DNA from: Arenimonas daejeonensis
GTDB lineage: Bacteria > Pseudomonadota > Gammaproteobacteria > Xanthomonadales > Xanthomonadaceae
DNA: 64,000 nucleotides
Assembly (NCBI RefSeq): GCF_007993735.1
Contig: NZ_CP042453.1
Coordinates: 496,001 to 560,000, forward strand
Direction of reading: 5' to 3'
This document shows, piece after piece, positions 44,210 through 50,904 of this stretch. The position numbers and the translations under genes were made by a program. The notes under the pieces are model-generated. The model was not told where the DNA came from. It did no database searches and saw nothing but the letters and a program-made list of their open reading frames with translations. The number at the start of each line of letters is the position of its first letter. Within the stretch, counting starts at the first letter, position 1.

Positions 44210-45184
44210 ATGACGACCCTGGTCACCGGCGCCGCGGGTTTCATCGGTGCCTACGCCTGCCGGGCCCTGGCCGCGCGCGGCGAGCGCGTGGTGGGCCTGG
44301 ACAACTACAACAGTTACTACGACCCGCGGATCAAACGCGACCGCGTCGCGGCGCTGTGCCCGGACGTACCGATCGCGGAGCTCGATCTCACCGACCGCGC
44401 CGGTCTCGAGGCGCTGTTCGAACGTGAGCAGCCCACCCGCGTGCTGCACCTGGCGGCCCAGGCCGGCGTGCGTTATTCGCTGCAGAACCCGCAGGCCTAT
44501 GTTGACAGCAACCTGACCGGCTTCACGAACATCCTCGAGCTGTGCCGCCACCGCGGCGTGCAGCACCTGGTGTACGCCTCGTCCTCGTCGGTGTACGGCG
44601 GCAGCGCCGTGCCGCCCTTCTCCGAAGACCAGCGCGTGGACAAGCCGCTGAGCTTTTACGCCGCCACCAAGGTCGCCAACGAGGCGATGGCGCACACCTA
44701 CGCGCACCTGTTCCGGCTGCGCGCCACCGGCCTGCGCTTTTTCACCGTGTACGGCGCCTGGGGCCGGCCGGACATGGCGCCGGTGCTGTTCTCGCGCGCG
44801 GTGCTGGCCGGGCGTGGCATCGAGGTGTTCAACCACGGGCGCATGCGCCGCGACTTCACCCACGTCAGCGACATCGTCGCCGGCGTGCTGGGCGCGCTGG
44901 ACCATCCACCCGCCGATGGCGGCGCCGAAGCGCCGCCGCACCGCGTGTTCAACCTGGGCAACCACACGCCGGTGGAACTCGAGCGTTTCATCGCGGTGAT
45001 CGAACAGGCCGCCGGCCGGCCGGCCGACAAGACCTACCGGCCGATGCAGCCGGGCGACATGGTCGAAACCATGGCCGACACCCGCGCCGCGAAGGCTGCT
45101 TTTGGTTTCGAACCGGGGACGCCAATCGAGACCGGCCTGCCCGAAGTGGTGGCCTGGTGCCGCGACTATTTCGGGACGGGCTGA
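44210..45184 (+). CDS. NAD-dependent epimerase (UDP-glucuronate 4-epimerase-like)
   Basis: 324 residues. The N-terminal TLVTGAAGFIGAYACRALA, then LDNYNSYYDPRIKRDRV, the LDNYN-YYD segment of UDP-glucuronate epimerases, with HLAAQAGVRYSLQNP, YASSSSVYGGS and the catalytic SFYAATKVANE. The C-terminal YRPMQPGDMVETMADTRAA is typical of the GAE family. It likely supplies UDP-galacturonate for surface polysaccharide. It starts 10 bases after parB and shares its direction, though the functions are unrelated. Confidence 0.88.
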   Translation: MTTLVTGAAGFIGAYACRALAARGERVVGLDNYNSYYDPRIKRDRVAALCPDVPIAELDLTDRAGLEALFEREQPTRVLHLAAQAGVRYSLQNPQAYVDSNLTGFTNILELCRHRGVQHLVYASSSSVYGGSAVPPFSEDQRVDKPLSFYAATKVANEAMAHTYAHLFRLRATGLRFFTVYGAWGRPDMAPVLFSRAVLAGRGIEVFNHGRMRRDFTHVSDIVAGVLGALDHPPADGGAEAPPHRVFNLGNHTPVELERFIAVIEQAAGRPADKTYRPMQPGDMVETMADTRAAKAAFGFEPGTPIETGLPEVVAWCRDYFGTG

Positions 45185-45488
45185 GCCTGCCCTAAGTTGT
45201 TGTTTTTAAAGAATCGGGGCGGCCAGCCCCGGTAGCCAAGTCCGCGGCAATCCCACACGCCCGCTCGACCGCTGGGCTAAGTGATTGCCCGGCAAAGGAA
45301 AGGTAGGCATAATGCGCGGCTCGCTCCGCACCCCGCCTTTGGTCTCCGGCCCCGGGAATGCGATCCCGTCCGGTGGCGGAGCGCCCGCAACATCCCGCAT
45401 CGCATGCGCCAGCCAGCCTCCGGGCCAGCCGCGCGGGGCCGCCGCCGCCCGGGCTATGGGCGGCCAGTCCGACCCCAGGAGTTCGACC
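45185..45488. other. 304-base intergenic region upstream of rpmB
   Basis: No gene is seen. A small hairpin GGGGC/GCCCC (45215-45229) follows an AT-rich stretch (TTGTTGTTTTTAAAG). The rpmB promoter lies at 45285-45313, so about 170 bases form the rpmB leader. This leader is GC-rich and could hold an autoregulatory structure; I do not recognise a known leader RNA. Confidence 0.6.
45285..45313 (+). promoter_or_regulatory. Promoter of rpmB-rpmG
   Basis: TTGCCC (45285-45290) and CATAAT (45308-45313) are separated by exactly 17 bases, close to the sigma-70 consensus. The predicted start is near 45320. It drives the ribosomal-protein pair downstream. Confidence 0.7.
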
Positions 45489-45725
45489 ATGAGCCGAGTT
45501 TGCCAAGTTACCGGCAAGCGCGTGCAGACCGGCAACAACGTCTCGCACGCCAACAACAAGACCCGCCGCCGTTTCCTTCCCAACCTGCACGAGCGCCGCT
45601 TCTGGGTTGCCTCTGAGAACCGTTGGGTGAAGCTGCGCCTTTCCATGCACGCCCTGCGCACCATCGACAAGAACGGCATCGACTCCGTCCTGGCCGAAAT
45701 GCGCGCCCGCGGCGAAAAGATCTGA
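45489..45725 (+). CDS. rpmB: 50S ribosomal protein L28
   Basis: 78 residues. [32 protein letters not shown] and [29 protein letters not shown] are the standard L28 text. AGGAG precedes the ATG. It is the first gene of the rpmB-rpmG operon; rpmG follows 13 bases later. It has the usual length and no frame break. Confidence 0.98.
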   Translation: MSRVCQVTGKRVQTGNNVSHANNKTRRRFLPNLHERRFWVASENRWVKLRLSMHALRTIDKNGIDSVLAEMRARGEKI

Positions 45726-45738
45726 GGAGGACTGAACC

Positions 45739-45903
45739 ATGGCATCCAAGCGCGACAAGATCCGCCTGACGTCTTCTGCCGGCACCGGTCATTTCTACAC
45801 GACCGACAAGAACAAGAAGACGACCCCGAACAAGATGGAGATCAAGAAGTACGATCCCGTCGTCCGGAAGCACGTGATGTACAAGGAAGGCAAGATCAAG
45901 TAA
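45739..45903 (+). CDS. rpmG: 50S ribosomal protein L33
   Basis: 54 residues. It reads [20 protein letters not shown] and continues [19 protein letters not shown], then [22 protein letters not shown] lies upstream of the ATG at 45739. There are no CxxC pairs, so it is the zinc-independent form. It is followed 28 bases later by a strong terminator. Confidence 0.97.
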   Translation: MASKRDKIRLTSSAGTGHFYTTDKNKKTTPNKMEIKKYDPVVRKHVMYKEGKIK

Positions 45904-45931
45904 GCCCACCGGCTTCGATCCCCTCCCCAGG

Positions 45932-45960
45932 AAACCCGCCCACGTGGCGGGTTTTCTTTT
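45932..45960 (+). terminator. Rho-independent terminator after rpmG
   Basis: A 9-bp stem AAACCCGCC/GGCGGGTTT with loop CACGT (45932-45954) is followed by TCTTTT. It ends the rpmB-rpmG transcript. A nearly identical terminator follows the OmpA-domain gene at 46975. Confidence 0.92.
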
Positions 45961-46158
45961 GCCTGGAGCGTTGGGCCAAGGGTCAATGGCGACTGCATCG
46001 CCAGGCCCAGACAATGCCGACGGAGCTTCCGCAACGGGCGCTCCCCGACCTCTCCGGCATGCCTGCCGGGACGGCAGTCCGGACGCCCGGACACATCGGC
46101 AGGATTCAGGAAACGGGGTTCGGCGCCGGATCTCCTCACCCACGCAAAGGGGTTGGAC

Positions 46159-46932
46159 ATGGACACCAGACATCTTCGGAAACACGTGCTGCTGGCCGCC
46201 GCATTCGCGGCCGTGCTGGCGATGCTGCCGGCGTTCGCGGCCGACGGCGACAAGAGCAAGATCAAGGGCCTGATCACCGCCATCGATGGCAATACGATCA
46301 CGGTGCGGGACGCCAACAACGCCGATCTCCAGTTCACCGTCTCGGCCGACACGAAATTCAAGATGACCAAGGGCCTGACCGGCGTCGTGCACGAGAACGT
46401 CGAGCAGGGCTCGCTGATTCCCGGCCTGCCGGTCAACGCCGATGTGATCGCCGCCGGTGACGGCTTCAACGCGACCGAGGTCTCGTTCAAGGCCGAGGAC
46501 CACCGCACCGCGCAGCAGGTCCAGGCCGGCCTGGCGCCGACCCAGGCGCGCATGGACGACTTCGGAACCTACGAGTCGCTGGCCGAGGTGGAAGTGCACT
46601 TCGCCAGTGGCAGCACCGCGATTTCGGCCGAAGACAAGACCGAACTCAGCGGCTTCGCCGACAAGGCCAAGGCCACCGAGAACTACCAGGTCGTGCTGCA
46701 GGGCTTCACCGACTCGGTCGGCGACCCGGTCGCCAACCAGCGGCTCAGCGCGGCACGTGCCGAGGCGGTCGCCAACTACCTCCAGCAGAGCGCCGGCCTG
46801 ATGCCGGGCCGCGTGCGCGCGGGCGACGGCATGGGCGTGGCCACCGACGCGGGTTCGGGCAGCAATGCCGGCGCGCGCAAGGTCGTGGTGAAGCTGGTGG
46901 TCGACAAGGGCGTGCAGGGCGGCAAGGAGTAA
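46159..46932 (+). CDS. OmpA-domain secreted/outer-membrane protein
   Basis: 257 residues from the ATG at 46159. The signal peptide is MDTRHLRKHVLLAAAFAAVLAMLPAFA. The first half carries a short SH3/DUF5666-like stretch (KGLITAIDGNTITVRDANNADLQFTV). The C-terminal half is an OmpA peptidoglycan-binding domain: VEVHFASGSTAISAEDKTELSGF, VVLQGFTDSVGDPVANQRLSAARAEAVANYL with the family Asp and Arg. It probably tethers the envelope to peptidoglycan. No barrel is seen, so it may be a periplasmic protein. Confidence 0.88.
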   Translation: MDTRHLRKHVLLAAAFAAVLAMLPAFAADGDKSKIKGLITAIDGNTITVRDANNADLQFTVSADTKFKMTKGLTGVVHENVEQGSLIPGLPVNADVIAAGDGFNATEVSFKAEDHRTAQQVQAGLAPTQARMDDFGTYESLAEVEVHFASGSTAISAEDKTELSGFADKAKATENYQVVLQGFTDSVGDPVANQRLSAARAEAVANYLQQSAGLMPGRVRAGDGMGVATDAGSGSNAGARKVVVKLVVDKGVQGGKE

Positions 46933-46974
46933 CGAACGGCGCCTGCAGCCCCGGCGCCACCGACAGCCAACCGG

Positions 46975-47005
46975 AAACCCGCCCTCGTGGCGGGTTTTCC
47001 TTTTT
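46975..47005 (+). terminator. Rho-independent terminator after the OmpA-domain gene
   Basis: Stem AAACCCGCC/GGCGGGTTT with loop CTCGT (46975-46997), followed by TCCTTTTT. It is the same stem as the rpmG terminator. Its end touches the stop of the convergent higA gene (47005). Confidence 0.92.
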
Positions 47006-47364
47006 CAGCCGCCGATCAGGCTTTCCGCCGGAATGCCGAGATTGCGGTGCAGGTTGCGGATCATCTCCAGCGTCAGGCCGCGCTTGCGGTTGAGCACTTC
47101 GTAGACCCGGTTGGGCTGGCCGATCGACGGCACCAGGTCCTTCACCGTCAGACCGCCCTGTTCCATGCGGAAGCGGATCGCCTCGATCGGATCGGGCGGT
47201 GCGACCGGCTGGTGCTTCGCCTCGTAGGCCTCGACCAGGGTCAACAGGATTTCGAAGCGATCACCGTCTTCGGTGTCCGGCTCCGGTTCGCGCTCGAAAT
47301 ACGCCGACAACTCGCGCAGCGACGCCCGGTGATCGTCCTCGGTACGGATGGGGCGGATGTTCAT
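47005..47364 (-). CDS. higA: HigA-type antitoxin (module 1)
   Basis: 119 residues. The C-terminal helix-turn-helix reads LTVKDLVPSIGQPNRVYEVLNRKRGLTLEMIRNL, the COG5499 HigA form, with the N-terminal arm EAIRFRMEQGG that wraps the toxin. It neutralises HigB and represses the operon through the palindrome at 47675-47689. Its start overlaps the end of higB by four bases, with toxin first, the usual HigBA order. Confidence 0.88.
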   Translation of the reverse strand: MNIRPIRTEDDHRASLRELSAYFEREPEPDTEDGDRFEILLTLVEAYEAKHQPVAPPDPIEAIRFRMEQGGLTVKDLVPSIGQPNRVYEVLNRKRGLTLEMIRNLHRNLGIPAESLIGG

Positions 47365-47663
47365 GCGTCCTCCACGGTGGCGGCGTCGATGCGGTCGTAG
47401 TCGGCATGGCGGCCGACGAACTTGATGTAGACGGCCTGGAACCGCCAGGCCACCGCGATCACCAGCCGGTACTGGTTGCCCTTGATGTTGAAGACCACCC
47501 GGTTGCTGCCGACGAAACTGGCGCTGGCGTAGCGCTCGCGGATGTCCTGGGGCGATTGCCAGGCCGCGTGCCTGGCCTCGTCATGCCAGGCCCTCAAGGC
47601 CTGCTCGGCCTCCGGATGCCGGGCCCAGAAATGCCTCAGGGTGCCGACCGAGATGATCCTCAT
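47361..47663 (-). CDS. higB: HigB-type toxin, mRNA interferase (module 1)
   Basis: 100 residues from MRIISVGTLRHFWARHPEAEQAL (ATG at 47663). The text matches the HigB/COG4680 family: ALRAWHDEARHAAWQSPQDIRERYASASFVGSNRVVFNIKGNQYRLV, ending VGRHADYDRI. It would cleave mRNA on ribosomes when free of antitoxin. Its -10 overlaps the operator, only a few bases before the start codon. It lies about 0.65 kb from the restriction-modification operon. Confidence 0.88.
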   Translation of the reverse strand: MRIISVGTLRHFWARHPEAEQALRAWHDEARHAAWQSPQDIRERYASASFVGSNRVVFNIKGNQYRLVIAVAWRFQAVYIKFVGRHADYDRIDAATVEDA

Positions 47664-47674
47664 GGCCGACCATA

Positions 47675-47689
47675 GTCCCAATTTGGGAC
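47675..47689 (-). promoter_or_regulatory. HigA operator within the higBA module 1 promoter
   Basis: GTCCCAA-T-TTGGGAC is a perfect 15-base inverted repeat. On the minus strand it fills the 17-base spacer between TTGTCA and TATGGT, so a bound repressor would cover the promoter directly. The -10 ends five bases before the higB ATG, giving an almost leaderless transcript. Confidence 0.75.
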
Positions 47690-47799
47690 CATGACAAGCC
47701 GTGGCATCGATACGGCGCTCGGCTTGACCAGCAGACAGGGCATGGCGACTCCGGAACCCGGGAACCACCCCAGATCACCATCCCGGGCGCCTCCCGGCA

Positions 47800-48210
47800 T
47801 CAGCGCTTCGCCGCGCCCTTGCCTGGGATTTTCGCCAAAGCGTCTATCAACTGCCCGACCAGCCGGCGGGACGGCTCGGGCAGCCCGAGGAAGGCCTCGA
47901 TCGCCTGGCGCTCTTCCGGGGTCACCGACTCGGGCCAGGCGGCCCGCCCTTCGCGCAGCAGCTTCGACTTGCCCTCGCCCGTCTGCAGGTAATGCAGGTC
48001 CACGTCCAGCAGCTCGGCCAGCGAGCGCAGCTTGTCCTGGCGCGGCATCGACTTGCCGTTGAGCCAGCCCGACACCGCCTGCGAGGTCACCGAGGTGCCG
48101 CCGTAGCGACTGTTGAAGCGTTTCATCAGCGCGACCGCGCTCTCCTCGATGCCGGCATCGCGCAACGCGGCCCGCAATCGCTCCGAGAACCTGGCCTGCT
48201 CCTCTTTCAT
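47800..48210 (-). CDS. XRE-family regulator divergent from the methyltransferase
   Basis: 136 residues. A phage-repressor-like helix-turn-helix lies near residues 20-75 (TSVTSQAVSGWLNGKSMPRQDKLRSLAELLDVDLHYL), with a basic, helical C-terminus. It is divergent from the methyltransferase gene, and two tandem pseudopalindromes lie between them. This suggests a controller of restriction-modification expression, as C proteins do. It is longer than classical C proteins (about 80 residues). The role is inferred from position. Confidence 0.75.
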   Translation of the reverse strand: MKEEQARFSERLRAALRDAGIEESAVALMKRFNSRYGGTSVTSQAVSGWLNGKSMPRQDKLRSLAELLDVDLHYLQTGEGKSKLLREGRAAWPESVTPEERQAIEAFLGLPEPSRRLVGQLIDALAKIPGKGAAKR

Positions 48211-48240
48211 GGGGCCAGACCATAGGGGCCACGCCGAAGC

Positions 48241-48305
48241 CGATTGAAAGTTTCGCTTTCAATCGAATGGAAGTTTTGCTTTCATTCGCTTTCATTCACT
48301 TTCGG
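48241..48305. promoter_or_regulatory. Tandem pseudopalindromic operator between the XRE and mod genes
   Basis: Repeat 1 (48241-48265) has arms CGATTGAAAG/CTTTCAATCG with a 5-base spacer. Repeat 2 (48264-48288) has CGAATGGAAG/CTTTCATTCG, one mismatch, same spacer. They are 23 bases apart, about two helical turns. Two further CTTTC half-sites follow at 48289 and 48299. The set lies 8-72 bases before the mod start and probably binds the XRE protein. Confidence 0.75.
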
Positions 48306-48312
48306 CGTCCCG

Positions 48313-50250
48313 ATGTCCAAGTCCCTGCTCGAACAACTGCCGAGGATCGTCGCCGACGGTCGCGCGCAGGCCGAGCGCATCCTCGAGGGGCTGGAAGGAA
48401 AACACCGTATCGGTCTGCAGACCCGCGAATGGGTGCTGCCTTCGAAGGACGTGTCGGCGGGCGACTGGATCGCCCAGGCCGAACGCCGCGCGCGCCTGGG
48501 CGAAGCCGGGCAGGACGACTGGACCAACCGCCTGATCTACGGCGACAACCTGCTGGCCATGGCCGCACTGCTGGCCGGCGACGAACGCACGCCCTCGCTG
48601 CGCGGCAAGGTCGACCTGATCTACATCGACCCGCCCTTCGATTCCAAGGCCGACTACCGCACCAAGGTCACGCTGCCGGGCGTGGAGCTGGAGCAGCGGC
48701 CGACGGTGATCGAGCAGTTCGCGTATTCGGATACGTGGTCGGATGGCACAGCGTCGTACCTGGCGATGATCGTGCCGCGGTTGGTGTTGATGCGGGAGCT
48801 TCTCTCTAGCACGGGCTCGATTTACGTCCACCTAGACTGGCATGTCAGCCACTACGTGAAAGTCGCCTTGGATGAGGTCTTCGGGAAGGAAAACCTCCGA
48901 AACGAAGTTGTCTGGAGCTACTTCGGCTTCAAGCGCTCGACCGCACGAAAATTTCCTCAGAAGCACGATCTCATCTTCTCTTATGCCAAGTCAGATGAGT
49001 ACTTCTGGAAGACGCAGTTCAAACCTCACAATCCCGACTACCTGAAGAGGTTTCGCCCCGACGAGACGGGTCGCCTTTGCAGGAGTGATGTCAATCCAAC
49101 GGGTGGTGGTAGCCGGAAAATCTATCTCGATGAAGTTGAAGGAGACATCGTCGACTCAGTGTGGGACGACATTCCTCCGGTAAATCCCGTTGCAAACGAA
49201 CGGGTCGATTATGCGACCCAGAAGCCTGAGAAACTTCTCGATCGGGTGATTTCCTCTTCTTGCCCGGAGAACGGGTTAGTGCTCGATATCTTCGGCGGGT
49301 CCGGAACAACAGCTGCTTCTGCAGAACGACTTGGCCGCCGATGGATAACCACCGATCTCGGCAAGCCCGCCTGCATGATCATGCGCAAGCGCCTGATCGA
49401 CCAGGGCGCGAAGCCCTTCCTGTACCAGGCGGTCGGCGACTACCAGGTGGAGGCTGCGAGGAGCCACTTCGGCCGCAGCATGCGCATCGGCGACCTGTCG
49501 GAGATCGTGCTGTCGCTTTATGGCGCGCTGCCGGTGCCGGCGGAGGAGAACCCGCTGCGCAATCTCGGGCAGATCGTGTTCGGAGGTAAGAAGACCCTGG
49601 TGCTGGCCGACTCGCCCAGCAAGCTCACCGGCGTCGCCACGCTGCGCAAGGCGCAGGCGCTGCGCGACAGCCTGATGGGCGGCTGGGATCGCGTGGTCGT
49701 GCTGGGCTGGAACTTCGAGCCCTCGATCGGCGACGACATCGGCAAGCTGGCCGATGAGCGCCTGGAAGTGCTGGTGATCCCGCCCGACCTGATCGACCGG
49801 CTGAAGAAGAAGGGCGGCATCGAGAAGCTGCGCGGCCAGGTCCGTTTCTCCAGCCTTCAGTACCTGAGCCTCAAGCCGGTGGTCCGCGAACGCAGCGGCG
49901 AGGAAGAAACCCTGAAGGTGACGCTGGCCAACTACGTGCTGCTGTCTCCCGAGGCGATCAACCTCGACGACGAGAACCGCGTGAAGCTGCTGAAGGTGAT
50001 GAACGCCGAACCGCTGGCCCTGATCGAATACTGGGCGGTCGACCCGGACTACGACGGCCAGGTGTTCCGCTCGGTCTGGCAGGACTACCGCGGCAACACC
50101 GCCAACGACGGTGACGCGCTACGTGTGGTCGCCCGCGCCGACGTGGTCGTGCCGCGCAAGGCCGGCGATCGCCGGGTCTGCGTGCGTGCGGTCGACGTGT
50201 TCGGCTTCGAGGCGGAGGTCGTGCAGGTCGTCGCGGAGCCCGGCCCGTGA
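48313..50250 (+). CDS. mod: Type III-like adenine-specific DNA methyltransferase (Mod)
   Basis: 645 residues from the ATG at 48313 (MSKSLLEQL). Motif IV is [19 protein letters not shown] (near residue 106) and motif [21 protein letters not shown], comes later (near residue 324). This IV-then-I order marks a beta-class amino-methyltransferase, most likely N6-adenine. The stretch between carries the target-recognition region and has about 52% GC (48841-49320), against more than 70% upstream. The C-terminal 290 residues form a long accessory domain. The helicase-nuclease gene lies downstream beyond a toxin-antitoxin pair on the other strand. Confidence 0.9.
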   Translation: MSKSLLEQLPRIVADGRAQAERILEGLEGKHRIGLQTREWVLPSKDVSAGDWIAQAERRARLGEAGQDDWTNRLIYGDNLLAMAALLAGDERTPSLRGKVDLIYIDPPFDSKADYRTKVTLPGVELEQRPTVIEQFAYSDTWSDGTASYLAMIVPRLVLMRELLSSTGSIYVHLDWHVSHYVKVALDEVFGKENLRNEVVWSYFGFKRSTARKFPQKHDLIFSYAKSDEYFWKTQFKPHNPDYLKRFRPDETGRLCRSDVNPTGGGSRKIYLDEVEGDIVDSVWDDIPPVNPVANERVDYATQKPEKLLDRVISSSCPENGLVLDIFGGSGTTAASAERLGRRWITTDLGKPACMIMRKRLIDQGAKPFLYQAVGDYQVEAARSHFGRSMRIGDLSEIVLSLYGALPVPAEENPLRNLGQIVFGGKKTLVLADSPSKLTGVATLRKAQALRDSLMGGWDRVVVLGWNFEPSIGDDIGKLADERLEVLVIPPDLIDRLKKKGGIEKLRGQVRFSSLQYLSLKPVVRERSGEEETLKVTLANYVLLSPEAINLDDENRVKLLKVMNAEPLALIEYWAVDPDYDGQVFRSVWQDYRGNTANDGDALRVVARADVVVPRKAGDRRVCVRAVDVFGFEAEVVQVVAEPGP

Positions 50251-50258
50251 GCGCCGGC

Positions 50259-50558
50259 TCAGGCAGCCAGTTGCCGGATCTTGCCGAGGCTCTTGCCGAG
50301 ACGAAGCTGGGCCAGCTTCAGTTCGTAACCGGCCTGCAGGCCGAGCCAATATTCCGGGCTCTGTCCGAAGGCGCGACCCAGCCGCAGCGCAAGATCTGCG
50401 GTCACCGGGCGCTCTTCGCGGACCAGGTGCGAGATGCGCATCGCCGAGACGCCGATGGCCTTGGCGAAGGCCGCCTGGCTGAGCCCGAGCGCCTCCAGGG
50501 CCTCTCGAACGTATTCGCCGGGATGGATCGCCGGCATGCCATTGACGGGGTTGCTCAT
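50259..50558 (-). CDS. higA: HigA/VapI-type antitoxin (module 2)
   Basis: 99 residues. It starts MSNPVNGMPAIHPGEYVREALEALGLSQAAFAKAIGVS, the typical HigA-family addiction-module helix-turn-helix start, with HPGEYVREAL and ISHLVREERPVTADLALRLGRAFG. It lies antisense between the mod and res genes, so the transcript of the module runs against the restriction-modification genes. It follows its toxin gene by 12 bases. It is a different subfamily from module 1. Confidence 0.9.
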   Translation of the reverse strand: MSNPVNGMPAIHPGEYVREALEALGLSQAAFAKAIGVSAMRISHLVREERPVTADLALRLGRAFGQSPEYWLGLQAGYELKLAQLRLGKSLGKIRQLAA

Positions 50559-50570
50559 TGTCCGGATTCC

Positions 50571-50852
50571 TCAGTGATAGTCGACGATCTCGACATCGAA
50601 TGCATCGCCGTCCACGAAACGAAAGCACAGGCGCCATTGGTCGTTGATGCGGACGCTCCATTGCCCGACCCGGTCGCCCTTCAACGCTTCCAGGTGGTTG
50701 GCCGGCGGGAAGCGCATGTCGTCCAGCGCCTTGGCATGATCAAGCTGGTTGAGTCGCAGCAACGCGCGCCGCAGGATTGCCGGCGGCAGTCGCTTGGACT
50801 TGCCCGTGGCCAGCAGCTGCACGGTTTCTTTGTCGGCGACGCTCCTGATCAC
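50571..50852 (-). CDS. higB: HigB/RelE-type toxin (module 2)
   Basis: 93 residues from a GTG start (VIRSVADKETVQLLATGKSKRL). Typical text is LDDMRFPPANHLEALKGDRVGQWSVRINDQWRLCFRF, then DAFDVEIVDYH at the C-terminus, the RelE/HigB killer family. It would be a ribosome-dependent mRNA interferase. The start is chosen from family alignment; a longer upstream frame is unlikely. It is paired with the HigA-type antitoxin. A perfect inverted repeat lies just upstream of the start. Confidence 0.88.
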   Translation of the reverse strand: MIRSVADKETVQLLATGKSKRLPPAILRRALLRLNQLDHAKALDDMRFPPANHLEALKGDRVGQWSVRINDQWRLCFRFVDGDAFDVEIVDYH

Positions 50853-50862
50853 GCGGCCACTA

Positions 50863-50877
50863 TAAACATCCTGTTTA
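50863..50877 (-). promoter_or_regulatory. Operator of toxin-antitoxin module 2
   Basis: TAAACA-TCC-TGTTTA is a perfect 6-bp inverted repeat 11 bases before the toxin start. A TATAGT on the minus strand overlaps its edge. It lies between the divergent module 2 and the res start at 50905, so antitoxin bound here could affect both. Confidence 0.65.
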
Positions 50878-50904
50878 CGCCAGGCAAGTCCGGGAGTCGG
50901 GCCA

